A stretch of DNA of 9,502 nt from an uncultured Pelagibacteraceae bacterium (GTDB lineage: Bacteria; Pseudomonadota; Alphaproteobacteria; Pelagibacterales; Pelagibacteraceae). Position numbers and translations under genes: made by a program. The DNA lies in NCBI GenBank assembly GCA_902578175.1, contig CACHBY010000020.1:1-9502 (forward strand), written 5' to 3'. The notes beneath the pieces are model-generated. The model was not told the origin of the DNA, made no database searches, and worked only from the letters and a program-made list of their open reading frames with translations. Numbering within the stretch: the first letter of the stretch is position 1; every line of letters starts with the position of its first letter. Positions 1 through 7,830 of this stretch are shown here, piece after piece.

Positions 1-1211
1 CTAATAAGAAAAATTTTGGAAACTTATCATTAATAGCTGAGGCATTTCAAAGATGTTATTATAATGATCAAAGAACCAGCTCTTTCTTTTTAAATTTAAT
101 TAATAGTCAACAAGGTGATTATTCAAGATATATATTTTTTTATATAAATTATCTTATTCAGAATAAGGAGTTTGATCAGGCAAAGTCAGTAATTGACCAA
201 ATTGATTATATTGGCTCAACACTTTTGTTAACTCAAACTAAAAGCTGGATAGATAATAATAAGTTTAAAAGTTTTGAAAAAATTTTCTCATGTAGAAACC
301 ACAACGATATAATTAGTGAATTTTTATTTTTGATATCAAATCTTTATTCGTCACAAGACAATTTTGAAAAATCAAATTTTTATTTAAATTTATCAATATA
401 TTTAAATCCTAAATTTGAATTTAATTTATCACTTGTTGCAGAAAATTTCTTTGCAGATGGTGAATACAACAAGGTAAAAAAAATAGTAAGAAAATTTAAA
501 GAGACTGATGAATTTTATTATTGGTTTAGAGTTAAAAAAGAAGCGCAAATAATAGTTAAAGAACAAAATTATGAAAAGGGTACAAGCCATATTGAGTCTA
601 AATTTAAAAATATTGAAAAACCTAACCCAAAGATGATTTTTGATTTAGCGAATTTTTACAAAAACTCTAAAAATTATGAACTTGCAATTGATTATTATTC
701 AAAATTAATCTCCTCTCTAGAGGATACCTCTGTAATTAAATCAGATATTTTATATCGAAGAGGTGGAAGTTACGAAAGATTAGGTAATTATGAGAAGTCA
801 GATGAAGATTTACTTCATGCACTAATGATAAGACCTGATGATGCATACGTTCTAAATTATCTTGCTTATTCTTGGTTAGAACGTGATTACAAAATAGATG
901 AAGCAATGGAAATGTTAAAAATAGCATATAACTCCAAAAGTAATGATCCCTATATTATAGACTCAATTGGTTGGGCATATTTCTTGATAGATGAATATGA
1001 AGAAGCAGAAAAATATTTGAAAAGAGCTGTAGAATTAATGCCTGATGACCCAATAGTAAATGATCATTACGGAGATATATTGTGGAAGCTAGATCAAAAA
1101 ATTCAGGCAAGATATTTTTGGAATAGTGTGTTGAGCTTTGATGATACTGAAGATGATATGAGAGAAAATATAAACAAAAAATTGATTACTGGCTTAAAAT
1201 CTATTCAATGA
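1..1211 (+). CDS. TPR-repeat protein, 5'-truncated by the window edge
   Basis: The reading frame is open from base 3 to the TGA at 1209-1211, giving about 402 residues with no stop, so the gene starts before the window. The TTG at 225 that could be taken as a start is an internal Leu codon: the upstream residues are normal protein of the same style, with many aromatic, Asn and Lys residues. Tetratricopeptide repeats are clear in the C-terminal half, in about five 34-residue units from about 627 to 1148. They show the usual pattern of small/aromatic helix A, a Tyr-x-x-Ala core and a Pro-Asp or Asp-Pro break (for example PDDAYVLNYLAYSWLER and DPYIIDSIGWAYF). A weaker repeat lies near 315-416. 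TPR arrays are protein-binding scaffolds, so no enzymatic role can be given. Any signal peptide or anchor would lie outside the window. The stop overlaps the ispE start in ATGA, which indicates co-transcription and translational coupling. Confidence 0.88.
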   Translation, partial: NKKNFGNLSLIAEAFQRCYYNDQRTSSFFLNLINSQQGDYSRYIFFYINYLIQNKEFDQAKSVIDQIDYIGSTLLLTQTKSWIDNNKFKSFEKIFSCRNHNDIISEFLFLISNLYSSQDNFEKSNFYLNLSIYLNPKFEFNLSLVAENFFADGEYNKVKKIVRKFKETDEFYYWFRVKKEAQIIVKEQNYEKGTSHIESKFKNIEKPNPKMIFDLANFYKNSKNYELAIDYYSKLISSLEDTSVIKSDILYRRGGSYERLGNYEKSDEDLLHALMIRPDDAYVLNYLAYSWLERDYKIDEAMEMLKIAYNSKSNDPYIIDSIGWAYFLIDEYEEAEKYLKRAVELMPDDPIVNDHYGDILWKLDQKIQARYFWNSVLSFDDTEDDMRENINKKLITGLKSIQ

Positions 1212-2050
1212 AATTAAATTTAAAATCTCATGCTAAAATCAATTTAGCTCTCAATGTAACAGGAAAAAATAAATCATTACATAAAATTGAAAGCATAATC
1301 AGTTTTATTGATTTGCATGATGTTATTTCAATCAAAAAAATAAGAAGTGAAAAACATAATATTTCTTTCCATGGGAAATTTGCAAAAAGTATTAGAAAAA
1401 AAAATACGGTTCAAAAACTCTTTCAAATCCTAGATCGAGAAAAATTGTTACTAAATCAAAAATTTAAAGTTTCCATAACAAAGAATATTCCCCAAAAAGC
1501 TGGACTTGGTGGAGGCTCAATAAATGCTGCGACTATTATAAATTTTTTTAATAAAAAAAAGGTAATTAAAATTAATAAAAAAAAAATTTTGAAGGTTTGC
1601 TCTGAAATAGGGTCTGATGTTATTTTAGGTATAGAACCGTCTAGCTCAGTCTTACTTTCAAATAATAAAATTAAAAAATTTTTAAATTGTCCAATTCTAA
1701 ATATGCTTTTAATAAAGCCCAATTTTGGTTGTGCGACAAAAAAAATTTATTCTAACGTTATAAATTTTACAAAACCAAAATTTAATAACCCAAAAAAAAA
1801 TATGTTTGATTATAAATTTTTAAAAAATCAACGTAATGCCTTGGAGAATATTGCTATTTCAAAATATCCACAACTAAAAAAGATTAAGTTATTTTTAGAA
1901 AAGACTAATAATCCTCAGTTTGTAAGAATGACTGGGTCTGGATCTACAGTTATTGCATTCTATCAATCAGTCAAAGACTGCAATTTAGCGAAAGTACAAT
2001 TTAAGAGGAAATTTAATAATTGTTGGTTGAATGTATCAAAAACTATATAA
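1208..2050 (+). CDS. ispE: 4-diphosphocytidyl-2-C-methyl-D-erythritol kinase (IspE)
   Basis: This is a GHMP-family kinase that phosphorylates CDP-methylerythritol in the MEP (non-mevalonate) isoprenoid pathway; it is cytosolic. The family motifs are in order. AKINLAL at residues 9-15 has the substrate-side Lys10. LHKIES at 24-29 retains the His that usually sits in a GYH motif, here about one residue shorter. The glycine-rich ATP loop PQKAGLGGGSINAA is at 95-108. GSDV at 135-138 carries the likely catalytic Asp137. MTGSGST at 241-247 is the C-terminal GHMP motif. The length of 280 residues is normal for the family. The ATG at 1208 fits the expected N-terminus and overlaps the upstream stop, with no Shine-Dalgarno sequence. 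Departures from the usual consensus are Ile at the second Ser of GGGSS, SDVI instead of (A/S)DVP, and NALE in place of NDLE. The gene is very A-rich, with several A8-A10 runs, yet the frame is intact. Confidence 0.93.
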   Translation: MKLNLKSHAKINLALNVTGKNKSLHKIESIISFIDLHDVISIKKIRSEKHNISFHGKFAKSIRKKNTVQKLFQILDREKLLLNQKFKVSITKNIPQKAGLGGGSINAATIINFFNKKKVIKINKKKILKVCSEIGSDVILGIEPSSSVLLSNNKIKKFLNCPILNMLLIKPNFGCATKKIYSNVINFTKPKFNNPKKNMFDYKFLKNQRNALENIAISKYPQLKKIKLFLEKTNNPQFVRMTGSGSTVIAFYQSVKDCNLAKVQFKRKFNNCWLNVSKTI

Positions 2051-2084
2051 ATTTATTTTTTTTGTGTTATAGGAATTATTATAT

Positions 2085-2158
2085 TGGGGCGTAGCCAAGC
2101 GGTAAGGCACGGGTTTTTGGTACCTGCATCCTAGGTTCGAATCCTAGCGCCCCAGCCA
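2085..2158 (+). tRNA. tRNA-Gln (anticodon UUG)
   Basis: A complete cloverleaf can be folded by eye. The acceptor stem is 2085-2091 with 2148-2154 (TGGGGCG/CGCCCCA, 7 of 7 pairs). The D stem is 2094-2096 with 2106-2108. The anticodon stem is 2110-2114 with 2122-2126 (one G-T pair), and the loop at 2115-2121 holds TTG at 2117-2119, which is glutamine. The T stem is 2131-2135 with 2143-2147 around loop TTCGAAT. The discriminator is G2155 and the CCA at 2156-2158 is encoded. The variable region is only four bases (2127-2130). The gene lies 34 bp after ispE and 5 bp before cca. The intervening 34 bp hold a T8 run and TTATAG/TTATAT hexamers that could be a -10 element, but no convincing -35, so the tRNA may be cut from an ispE read-through transcript. 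Confidence 0.97.
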
Positions 2159-2163
2159 TATAT

Positions 2164-3438
2164 ATGGATAAATTTTTAGATAAAATTTTTTTTAGATCCA
2201 AAAATCTTAATTATATAAGCGAAAATATAAAAAATATTTCCGAGAACACTCATGCAAAAAAAATATTTGAAGCAATCAATAATTATTCTGAAAATAGTGA
2301 ATTAAGATTTGTTGGCGGGTGTATTAGAAAAATTATAAATCAAGAAGAAGTAGATGACATTGATTTAGCAACTAACATTACGCCAGATGAAGTTTGTCAG
2401 GCACTAAATAAACATCAAATTAAATTTTTTGAGTCAGGTAAAGAGCACGGCACAATAACTGCAGTAATAAATGAACAAAACTATGAAATTACCTCACTCA
2501 GAAAAGATGTTGTAACAGACGGGAGACATGCAAAAGTTGAATTTACCTCCGATTGGAAAGAGGATTCAAAAAGAAGAGATTTTACTATGAATGCTATTTA
2601 CTCTGATAGTTTAGGAAATTTATTTGATCCACAAAATGGCAAGCTAGATTTAGATAAAGGTGTTTTAAAATTTATTGGAGATCCTGAAAAAAGAATTCAA
2701 GAGGATTATTTAAGAATATTAAGGTACTTCCGTTTTCATATTAATTATTCAAAAGAAAATCATCAAACAGAGATAATTAAAATTTTTAAAAAAAATATCA
2801 AAGGCATTTCGAACTTATCTGCAGAAAGGTTATTAGATGAATTTAAAAAGATTGTTAAATCGAAAAATTTTCTCAAGTTATTTCAAGATCAACAAAGTTT
2901 AGAAATTTTGGAAATAGTATTTCCACAATTTAAAAATATTTATCATTTTAAGAAGCTAAACTCCTTCAGCTCTAAAATAATTAATAATTTTGACTTTATT
3001 TTTATAATTGCATTACTGATTATTGATGAAACAGACAATACTGATTATTTTATCTATAAATTTAAAATCTCAAAAAAAGATCAGAAGAGGCTCAAATTAA
3101 TTCATTATTTTTTCAAAGAAAAGGTCAATATTAAAAGTTTTACTGAAAAAAACTTCAATAAAATATTTTACTACAATGGCAGACAAACTGTGATTGATAT
3201 AATCAATTTTAAATTATTCTACTCAAGTAGGATGGAGAGTAAATTATTAAAATTACTTAAAATTTATGAAAATAAAACATTGCCTGAATTAAAAATTGGA
3301 GCAAACATTTTAATGTCAAAGTATAAAATTCCTGAGGGTAAAATTTTAGGTAATAAGTTAAAGCTCATAGAAGAAACCTGGATCCAAAATGGATTTCAAA
3401 TTTCAGATAAACAGGTTGAAAAAATTGTAAAAAGTTAA
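2164..3438 (+). CDS. cca: CCA tRNA nucleotidyltransferase (class II poly(A) polymerase family)
   Basis: This enzyme adds or repairs the 3'-CCA end of tRNAs, using CTP and ATP. The class II nucleotidyltransferase signature is complete in the N-terminal half: RFVGGCIRK at residues 48-56, the metal-binding DIDLAT at 65-70 (Asp65 and Asp67), GTITAV and YEITSLRKD at about 96-115, [10 protein letters not shown] at 137-146, and the [20 protein letters not shown] segment at about 172-191. The remainder is the helical C-terminal body, diverged and Lys/Asn/Phe-rich. A length of 424 residues suits the alphaproteobacterial enzyme. A pure poly(A) polymerase of the same family cannot be excluded from sequence alone, but only one such gene is seen here and the CCA role is the usual one in this lineage. 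The ATG at 2164 lies five bases after the tRNA-Gln CCA and has no Shine-Dalgarno sequence. The stop shares TTAA with the greA stop on the other strand. Confidence 0.92.
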   Translation: MDKFLDKIFFRSKNLNYISENIKNISENTHAKKIFEAINNYSENSELRFVGGCIRKIINQEEVDDIDLATNITPDEVCQALNKHQIKFFESGKEHGTITAVINEQNYEITSLRKDVVTDGRHAKVEFTSDWKEDSKRRDFTMNAIYSDSLGNLFDPQNGKLDLDKGVLKFIGDPEKRIQEDYLRILRYFRFHINYSKENHQTEIIKIFKKNIKGISNLSAERLLDEFKKIVKSKNFLKLFQDQQSLEILEIVFPQFKNIYHFKKLNSFSSKIINNFDFIFIIALLIIDETDNTDYFIYKFKISKKDQKRLKLIHYFFKEKVNIKSFTEKNFNKIFYYNGRQTVIDIINFKLFYSSRMESKLLKLLKIYENKTLPELKIGANILMSKYKIPEGKILGNKLKLIEETWIQNGFQISDKQVEKIVKS

Positions 3439-3449
3439 ATATATTTAAC
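3434..3449. terminator. Candidate bidirectional terminator palindrome at the cca/greA stops
   Basis: GTTAAATATATTTAAC is a perfect 16-nt inverted repeat (6-bp stem with a TATA loop, or 8 bp counted fully). It spans both convergent stop codons. On the greA strand it is followed at once by TTTTTACAATTTTTT, which resembles an intrinsic-terminator tail. On the cca strand it is followed by GTCTTTAATTT, a weaker tail. The stem is nearly all A-T, so it would be weak. A palindrome of this length is expected about once by chance in a window of this composition, so the support comes mainly from its position. No other terminator-like structure is visible for either operon. Confidence 0.35.
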
Positions 3450-3911
3450 GTCTTTAATTTCAAAATTCTTTGTTCCAGAAGGTGTACTGATTTCTACAAG
3501 ATCGCTTTTATTTTTACCTATTAATCCTTTTCCAATTGGAGACTGAAAGAAAATTAATTTTTGTTTTAAATCAGCTTCATCTTTTCCAACAATTTTATAA
3601 TTAATTTTTTCTCCACTATCTAAATCTTCTAAATAAACAGTCGACCCAAAAATTACTTTCCCCTCATTATTTAATTTGGTTACATCGATTACATTAGCTC
3701 TGGCTATTTTGTCGTTTATTTCAGTAATTCTTCCTTCGTTGTGAGATTGCTCTTCCTTTGCAGCGTGATATTCGGCATTTTCTTTTAAATCTCCATGTGA
3801 TCTTGCTTCAGCAATCGCGGCAACTATTTCTGGTCTTTTCTTTTCTTTTAAAAAAATAAGTTCTTCCTCTAATTTTTTTAGTCCATTTAAAGTTATAGGT
3901 TCTTTTTCCAT
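3435..3911 (-). CDS. greA: Transcription elongation factor GreA
   Basis: GreA enters the RNA polymerase secondary channel and stimulates cleavage of backtracked nascent RNA, rescuing stalled complexes. The N-terminal coiled-coil hairpin (residues about 1-75) carries the signature tip [14 protein letters not shown], with the acidic residues Asp41 and Glu44 at the same positions as in the E. coli protein. The C-terminal FKBP-like domain (about 80-158) contains [14 protein letters not shown]. The length of 158 residues is exactly typical. The ATG at 3911 gives the canonical N-terminus ([15 protein letters not shown]). The gene is last in the trmL-hemF-greA operon, with only three bases between the hemF stop and this start and no clear Shine-Dalgarno, so translational coupling is likely. 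Its final codons form half of the 16-nt palindrome at the convergent junction with cca. Confidence 0.97.
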   Translation of the reverse strand: MEKEPITLNGLKKLEEELIFLKEKKRPEIVAAIAEARSHGDLKENAEYHAAKEEQSHNEGRITEINDKIARANVIDVTKLNNEGKVIFGSTVYLEDLDSGEKINYKIVGKDEADLKQKLIFFQSPIGKGLIGKNKSDLVEISTPSGTKNFEIKDVKYI

Positions 3912-3914
3912 TTT

Positions 3915-4742
3915 TTATTTCCACTTTGCTAAAGGAGGTAATGACATTAAAATTCCTTCAACATTACCTCCAGTTTGTAAACCAAATTTGGTTCCTCTGT
4001 CATATAGCAAATTAAATTCTGTGTAACGACCTCTCTTAATATATTGTTTCTCTTTTTCTTTTAAGGACCATTTTTTCTTAATTTTTTTTCTAATAATTTC
4101 ATTAAAGATCATTTGAAAAGTAACCCCAATATCTCTTACAAATTTAAAATCTTTTTCGAAATTATCATTTTTGTAATCAAAAAAAATTCCTCCAATTCCT
4201 CTAGGTTCTTTTCTGTGGGGCAAATAAAAATATTCATCGCACCATTTTTTATATTTTTTATAATAATTTTTATTATGTTGATCACACATTAACTTTAAAG
4301 TTTTGTGAAATTTATTTTTTTCATTATTATCTTTGATGGCTGGAGTTACATCCATTCCCCCTCCAAACCAGTTTTTTTGAGTACTGATATATCTTGTATT
4401 AAAATGCATTGCTGGAATGTGCGGATTTTGCATATGCATAACTATTGAAATTCCTGAAGCCCAAAATCTAGGATCTTTCTGAGCTCCTGGTATATTTTTC
4501 TGAAATTTTTTTGGAAATTTCCCATATACTTTTGAAAAATTTACTCCAACTTTCTCAAAAATTTTTCCATTTTTTAAAATTCTATATTCGCCACCACCTT
4601 CATCTTTTTGAGGGTTTCTTTTCCAAGAAGTTGATTTAAATTTAATTTTGTTATTTTCCAATTCAAGTATGTCATTACAAATTGCATTTTGTAATAATTT
4701 AAACCAATTGCTTGTTAGGTCTTTTTTAATTGAATTATCCAT
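3915..4742 (-). CDS. hemF: Oxygen-dependent coproporphyrinogen III oxidase
   Basis: HemF uses O2 to decarboxylate two propionates of coproporphyrinogen III, giving protoporphyrinogen IX in haem synthesis; it is a cytosolic homodimer. Family motifs run the full length: DEGGGEYRIL at about 47-56, GVNFSKVYG at 66-74, NPHIPAMHFNTRY at 106-118, WFGGGMDVTP at 125-134, HRKEPRGIGGIFFD at 176-189, and the C-terminal signature from GRYTEFNLLYDRG through FGLQTGG (238-259) to SLPPLAKW at the end. At 275 residues it is complete, somewhat shorter than the E. coli enzyme. The start at 4742 is separated from the trmL stop by one base (TAA-T-ATG), with no Shine-Dalgarno. The gene lies in the operon divergent from petABC, whose b and c1 subunits need haem; a shared purpose is plausible but only inferred from position. 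The aerobic enzyme implies growth with oxygen. Confidence 0.96.
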   Translation of the reverse strand: MDNSIKKDLTSNWFKLLQNAICNDILELENNKIKFKSTSWKRNPQKDEGGGEYRILKNGKIFEKVGVNFSKVYGKFPKKFQKNIPGAQKDPRFWASGISIVMHMQNPHIPAMHFNTRYISTQKNWFGGGMDVTPAIKDNNEKNKFHKTLKLMCDQHNKNYYKKYKKWCDEYFYLPHRKEPRGIGGIFFDYKNDNFEKDFKFVRDIGVTFQMIFNEIIRKKIKKKWSLKEKEKQYIKRGRYTEFNLLYDRGTKFGLQTGGNVEGILMSLPPLAKWK

Positions 4743-4743
4743 A

Positions 4744-5202
4744 TTATATCAAATTATTTTGTCTTAAACTTTCAGCCAAAACTATTGCAACTGAGGACGC
4801 TAAATTTAAAGATCTTGCTTTTCCACTCATCGGAATTTTTAGACGATCACTAATTAGCTTATGAACCTTTTGAGGCACACCAGCACTCTCTCTTCCAAAT
4901 AAAATTGTATCATCAGCTTTAAAATTAAATCTATTATAATTTATAGACCCTTTGGTTGTCATTAAAACAATTCTTTGATTCTTTTTTTCTTCAAAAAAAT
5001 GTTCTGCACTTTGATAAAATTTTATTTTACTATAGTCCATGTAATCCATAACAACTCTTTTAAACCTTTTGTCAGACAATAAAAATCCACAAGGCTCAAT
5101 AATTTCTAATTCAGCTCCTAAACAGGCACATGTTCTTATAATTGAGCCAGTATTCTGTGGAATATCTGGCTCGTATAGTGAAATTTTAGGTCTAGGTTTC
5201 AT
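4744..5202 (-). CDS. trmL: tRNA (cytidine/uridine-34 2'-O)-methyltransferase, TrmL-like (SPOUT family)
   Basis: This is a SPOUT/SpoU-class methyltransferase that uses S-adenosylmethionine. The family member TrmL methylates the wobble-nucleotide ribose of two tRNA-Leu species. The 152-residue protein has the minimal TrmL architecture, with no N-terminal RNA-binding extension. Motif 1 is EPDIPQNTGSIIR at 11-23 (Asn17 and Arg23). Next come IIEPCGF at 34-40 and DKRFKRVVMDY at 44-54. Motif 2 is LFGRESAGVP at 101-110. Motif 3 is IPM followed by SLNLASSVAI at 123-140, forming the trefoil-knot cofactor site. The order and short length favour TrmL over the larger TrmH or RlmB enzymes, but the exact tRNA target is inferred. 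The gene is first in the operon with hemF and greA; its start at 5202 faces petA across 91 bp. Confidence 0.92.
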   Translation of the reverse strand: MKPRPKISLYEPDIPQNTGSIIRTCACLGAELEIIEPCGFLLSDKRFKRVVMDYMDYSKIKFYQSAEHFFEEKKNQRIVLMTTKGSINYNRFNFKADDTILFGRESAGVPQKVHKLISDRLKIPMSGKARSLNLASSVAIVLAESLRQNNLI

Positions 5203-5293
5203 TCGTAATGTGTCATTCTTTCAGTAGAAAAATTACTTTTATCTTATAAGAAATCGTATATTAAATTTATTTTTTAACAAAAAATTATTAAAA
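5203..5293. promoter_or_regulatory. Divergent promoter region between trmL and petA
   Basis: This 91-bp stretch is the only substantial non-coding DNA in the window and must hold the starts of both flanking operons. The palindrome CTTATAAG at 5243-5250 presents TATAAG, a 5/6 match to the -10 consensus, on each strand. It would place transcription starts about 35 bases before each gene. A second plus-strand candidate is TATATT at 5257-5262. I find no good -35 hexamer at 16-18 bp from any of these, and no recognisable FNR, Irr, RirA or CtrA operator. Neither gene has a clear Shine-Dalgarno: petA is preceded by AACAAAAAATTATTAAAA. The exact promoter positions are uncertain. Confidence 0.45.
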
Positions 5294-5803
5294 ATGTCAG
5301 ATAAAAAGCCAAAAAGAAGAGAGTTTTTATTTACAGCGACGACAGCTGTAGGTGCCGTTGGAGCAGCAGCTGTAGTGTGGCCCATGGTAGATCAAATGAA
5401 CCCAGATGCTTCAGTTAAAGCATTAGCAAGTACAGAGGTTGATGTAAGTTCGGTTCAACCTGGAAATACAATTACAGTTCTGTGGAGAGGAAAACCAGTT
5501 TTTATTAGAAGAAGAACAAAAGAAGAGATCGAAGAAGCAAGATCTGTAAAAATGGAGGAATTAATTCATCCAGAAAAAGATGAGGATAGAGCAAAAAATC
5601 CTGAATGGTTAGTGATGGTAGGAGTCTGTACTCATTTAGGATGTGTACCTTTGAATGACAAAGGTGATTATAATGGATGGTTTTGTCCATGTCACGGTTC
5701 TCACTATGATACATCTGGAAGAATTAGAAAAGGACCAGCTCCTTGGAATATGGAAGTTCCTAAATATGAATTCGTAAATGCAAACACAATTAAAATAGGA
5801 TAG
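5294..5803 (+). CDS. petA: Ubiquinol-cytochrome c reductase Rieske iron-sulfur subunit
   Basis: This is the Rieske [2Fe-2S] subunit of the cytochrome bc1 complex, which takes one electron from ubiquinol at the Qo site and passes it to cytochrome c1. The N-terminus has a twin-arginine motif (KPKRREFLF, Arg8-Arg9) followed by one hydrophobic helix at about 14-32, as expected for a Tat-exported, uncleaved membrane anchor. The soluble domain carries both cluster-binding boxes: CTHLGC at 112-117 and CPCHGS at 131-136, with [14 protein letters not shown] behind them. Two Cys and two His ligands are all present, and the two outer cysteines of these boxes form the usual disulfide. At 169 residues it is normal for an alphaproteobacterial petA. 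It is first in petABC, seven bases before petB, and more G+C-rich than ispE or cca. Confidence 0.98.
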   Translation: MSDKKPKRREFLFTATTAVGAVGAAAVVWPMVDQMNPDASVKALASTEVDVSSVQPGNTITVLWRGKPVFIRRRTKEEIEEARSVKMEELIHPEKDEDRAKNPEWLVMVGVCTHLGCVPLNDKGDYNGWFCPCHGSHYDTSGRIRKGPAPWNMEVPKYEFVNANTIKIG

Positions 5804-5810
5804 TAAATTT

Positions 5811-7073
5811 ATGAGTGATCACGATTATAAACCTAAATCTAAAGTTGGTCAGTGGTTTAATGACAGATTACCTCTACTAACTCTTGCAAATCATTTAACA
5901 GATTATCCTACTCCAAAAAATTTAAATTACTGGTGGACATTTGGTGGAATTTTAACTTTTTGTCTAATCACACAAATCATAACAGGATTAACTCTGGCTA
6001 TGCATTACATTGCTCATGCTGACATGGCATTTGAAAGTGTTGAACACATCATGAGAGATGTGAACTATGGATGGTTAATTAGATATATACATGCAAATGG
6101 TGCATCAATGTTTTTTCTTGCAGTTTATATTCATATTTTTAGATCGTTATTTTATGGATCTTACAAATCTCCAAGAGAAATTATTTGGATTTTAGGAATA
6201 ATTATTTATTTGTTAATGATGGCAGCTGCATTTATGGGTTATGTTTTACCATGGGGACAAATGAGCTTCTGGGGAGCAACAGTCATAACAAATTTGTTTA
6301 GTGCAATACCATTAGTGGGTGAAGGTATAGTTACATGGTTGTGGGGCGGATATTCTGTTGATAATCCAACCTTAACAAGATTTTTTACTTTGCACTACTT
6401 AATTCCATTTTTAATTTTAGGTCTTGTAGTTTTACATATTTGGGCACTCCACGTACCTGGAAATAACAATCCCGTTGGTATTGATATTAAAAAACCTTCT
6501 AAGGATACTGTCCCATTCCACCCATACATTGTTATTAAAGATGGTTTTGCATTACTAATGTTTATGATTGTTTTTGCATTTTTTGTTTTTTATACGCCTA
6601 ATATTTTAGGACACGCAGACAATTACATAGAAGCAAACCCTATGGTAACACCAGCTCATATAGTTCCAGAATGGTATTTGTTACCTTTTTATGCAATATT
6701 AAGATCGGTACCAGATAAACTTCTTGGAGTAGTTGCAATGCTATCAGCAATTTTGATTCTTGCAGCTTTACCTTGGTTAGATACTTCTAAAATTAGATCA
6801 GCAGTTTTTAGACCTTTGTACAAACAATTTTACTGGATTTTAGTAGCAGACGTTTTAATTCTAGGTTACGTGGGGGCAATGCCTGCAGAAGGTCTTTATT
6901 TATTAATAGCGAGAGTAGCCACTGCCTATTATTTCTTACATTTTTTAGTTATTCTCCCTGTGCTAGGATTTAAAGAGAGAACATTACCAGTCCCACTAAG
7001 TATAACTGAACCTATTTTAGGTGGATCACCGAACTTAGCAGCAGCAAGACATAGAGAAAGTAAAATAAAATAA
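5811..7073 (+). CDS. petB: Cytochrome b of the bc1 complex
   Basis: This membrane subunit carries two b haems and forms the Qo and Qi quinone sites. At 420 residues it is a full-length cytochrome b with the b6-like and subunit-IV-like halves fused, the mitochondrial/proteobacterial form. Haem ligands are His94/His108 (RYIHANGAS and YIHIFRSL) and His195/His209 (FTLHYL and VLHIWALH). Both pairs are 14 residues apart, which fits a bc1 rather than a b6f protein. The Qo motif PEWY is at 286-289, within [21 protein letters not shown]. About eight hydrophobic helices are seen, with [19 protein letters not shown] marking the Qo-proximal segment at about 143-161. AGGA at 5797-5800, inside the last petA codons and ten bases before the ATG, is the nearest thing to a Shine-Dalgarno in the window, with long spacing. 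petC follows after a single base. Confidence 0.99.
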   Translation: MSDHDYKPKSKVGQWFNDRLPLLTLANHLTDYPTPKNLNYWWTFGGILTFCLITQIITGLTLAMHYIAHADMAFESVEHIMRDVNYGWLIRYIHANGASMFFLAVYIHIFRSLFYGSYKSPREIIWILGIIIYLLMMAAAFMGYVLPWGQMSFWGATVITNLFSAIPLVGEGIVTWLWGGYSVDNPTLTRFFTLHYLIPFLILGLVVLHIWALHVPGNNNPVGIDIKKPSKDTVPFHPYIVIKDGFALLMFMIVFAFFVFYTPNILGHADNYIEANPMVTPAHIVPEWYLLPFYAILRSVPDKLLGVVAMLSAILILAALPWLDTSKIRSAVFRPLYKQFYWILVADVLILGYVGAMPAEGLYLLIARVATAYYFLHFLVILPVLGFKERTLPVPLSITEPILGGSPNLAAARHRESKIK

Positions 7074-7074
7074 A

Positions 7075-7830
7075 GTGAAAAAGTTATTTAAATTAATTTT
7101 AATACTTTCATTTTTTTCTCTAAATAGCAGTCAAACTTTTGCTGCGGAAAAGTTAGATTATCTTAAAACAGATTGGACTTTTAAAGGTCTTTTTGGAAAA
7201 TTTGATAGGGCAGCTCTTCAAAGAGGATATCAAGTTTATACTGAAGTTTGTGCTTCTTGCCATTCAATGAAATATTTGAGCTACAGAAATTTATCAGAAA
7301 AGGGTGGACCAGAATTCTCTGAGGCAGCCGCAAAAGCAATTGCTGCTTCTTTTGAAGTTACAGACGGACCTAATGCTGATGGTGAAATGTTTATTCGACC
7401 TGGAAAACTTTCAGATAAATTTGTAATGCCTTATGACAATGTCAAAGCCGCTCAAGCTGCGAATGGAGGTGCATATCCACCAGATATGTCTGTTTTAGTT
7501 AAAGCAAGAGGCGGTGGAGTTGATTATATTTATTCTTTACTTCAAGGTTATGAAGATCCACCAAGCGGAGTAACTTTAGATGATGGAGTTTATTACAACA
7601 AATATATGTATGGTAATAAGATTAGAATGGCAGCTCCATTATCAGATGGAATAGTAGAATATGGAGATGGTACCAATTCATCTGTTGAGCAGATGTCAAA
7701 AGATGTAACAACATTTTTAATGTGGGCTGCAGAGCCTCACTTAGAAGCAAGGCATCAAATGGGATTTAAAGCTATAGTATATTTGATTATTTTAACTATC
7801 TTAGTTTACTTTAGTATGAAGAAGATTTGG

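Noticed and set aside
736..927. 63-codon minus-strand open frame inside the TPR gene.
   Set aside because: Antisense shadow of a well-supported TPR coding frame; no recognisable protein features.
1456..1722. 88-codon minus-strand open frame inside ispE.
   Set aside because: It is the complement of the GHMP motif region; its hydrophobic look comes from Lys-rich sense codons read in reverse.
2051..2084. T8 run after ispE as an intrinsic terminator.
   Set aside because: No hairpin of useful stability precedes it; T-runs are common here.
2156..2167. CCATATATATGG, a perfect 12-nt palindrome joining the tRNA CCA tail to the cca start codon.
   Set aside because: It is forced in part by CCA and ATGG at its ends, and palindromes this short are expected several times by chance in DNA this A+T-rich. 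It has no T-tract or other context.
5261..5277. TTAA-N9-TTAA upstream of petA as a CtrA site.
   Set aside because: The known CtrA site needs a seven-base spacer; TTAA is frequent in this composition.
5505..5714. 69-codon minus-strand open frame inside petA.
   Set aside because: Antisense to the Rieske cluster-binding region, whose sense frame is unmistakable.
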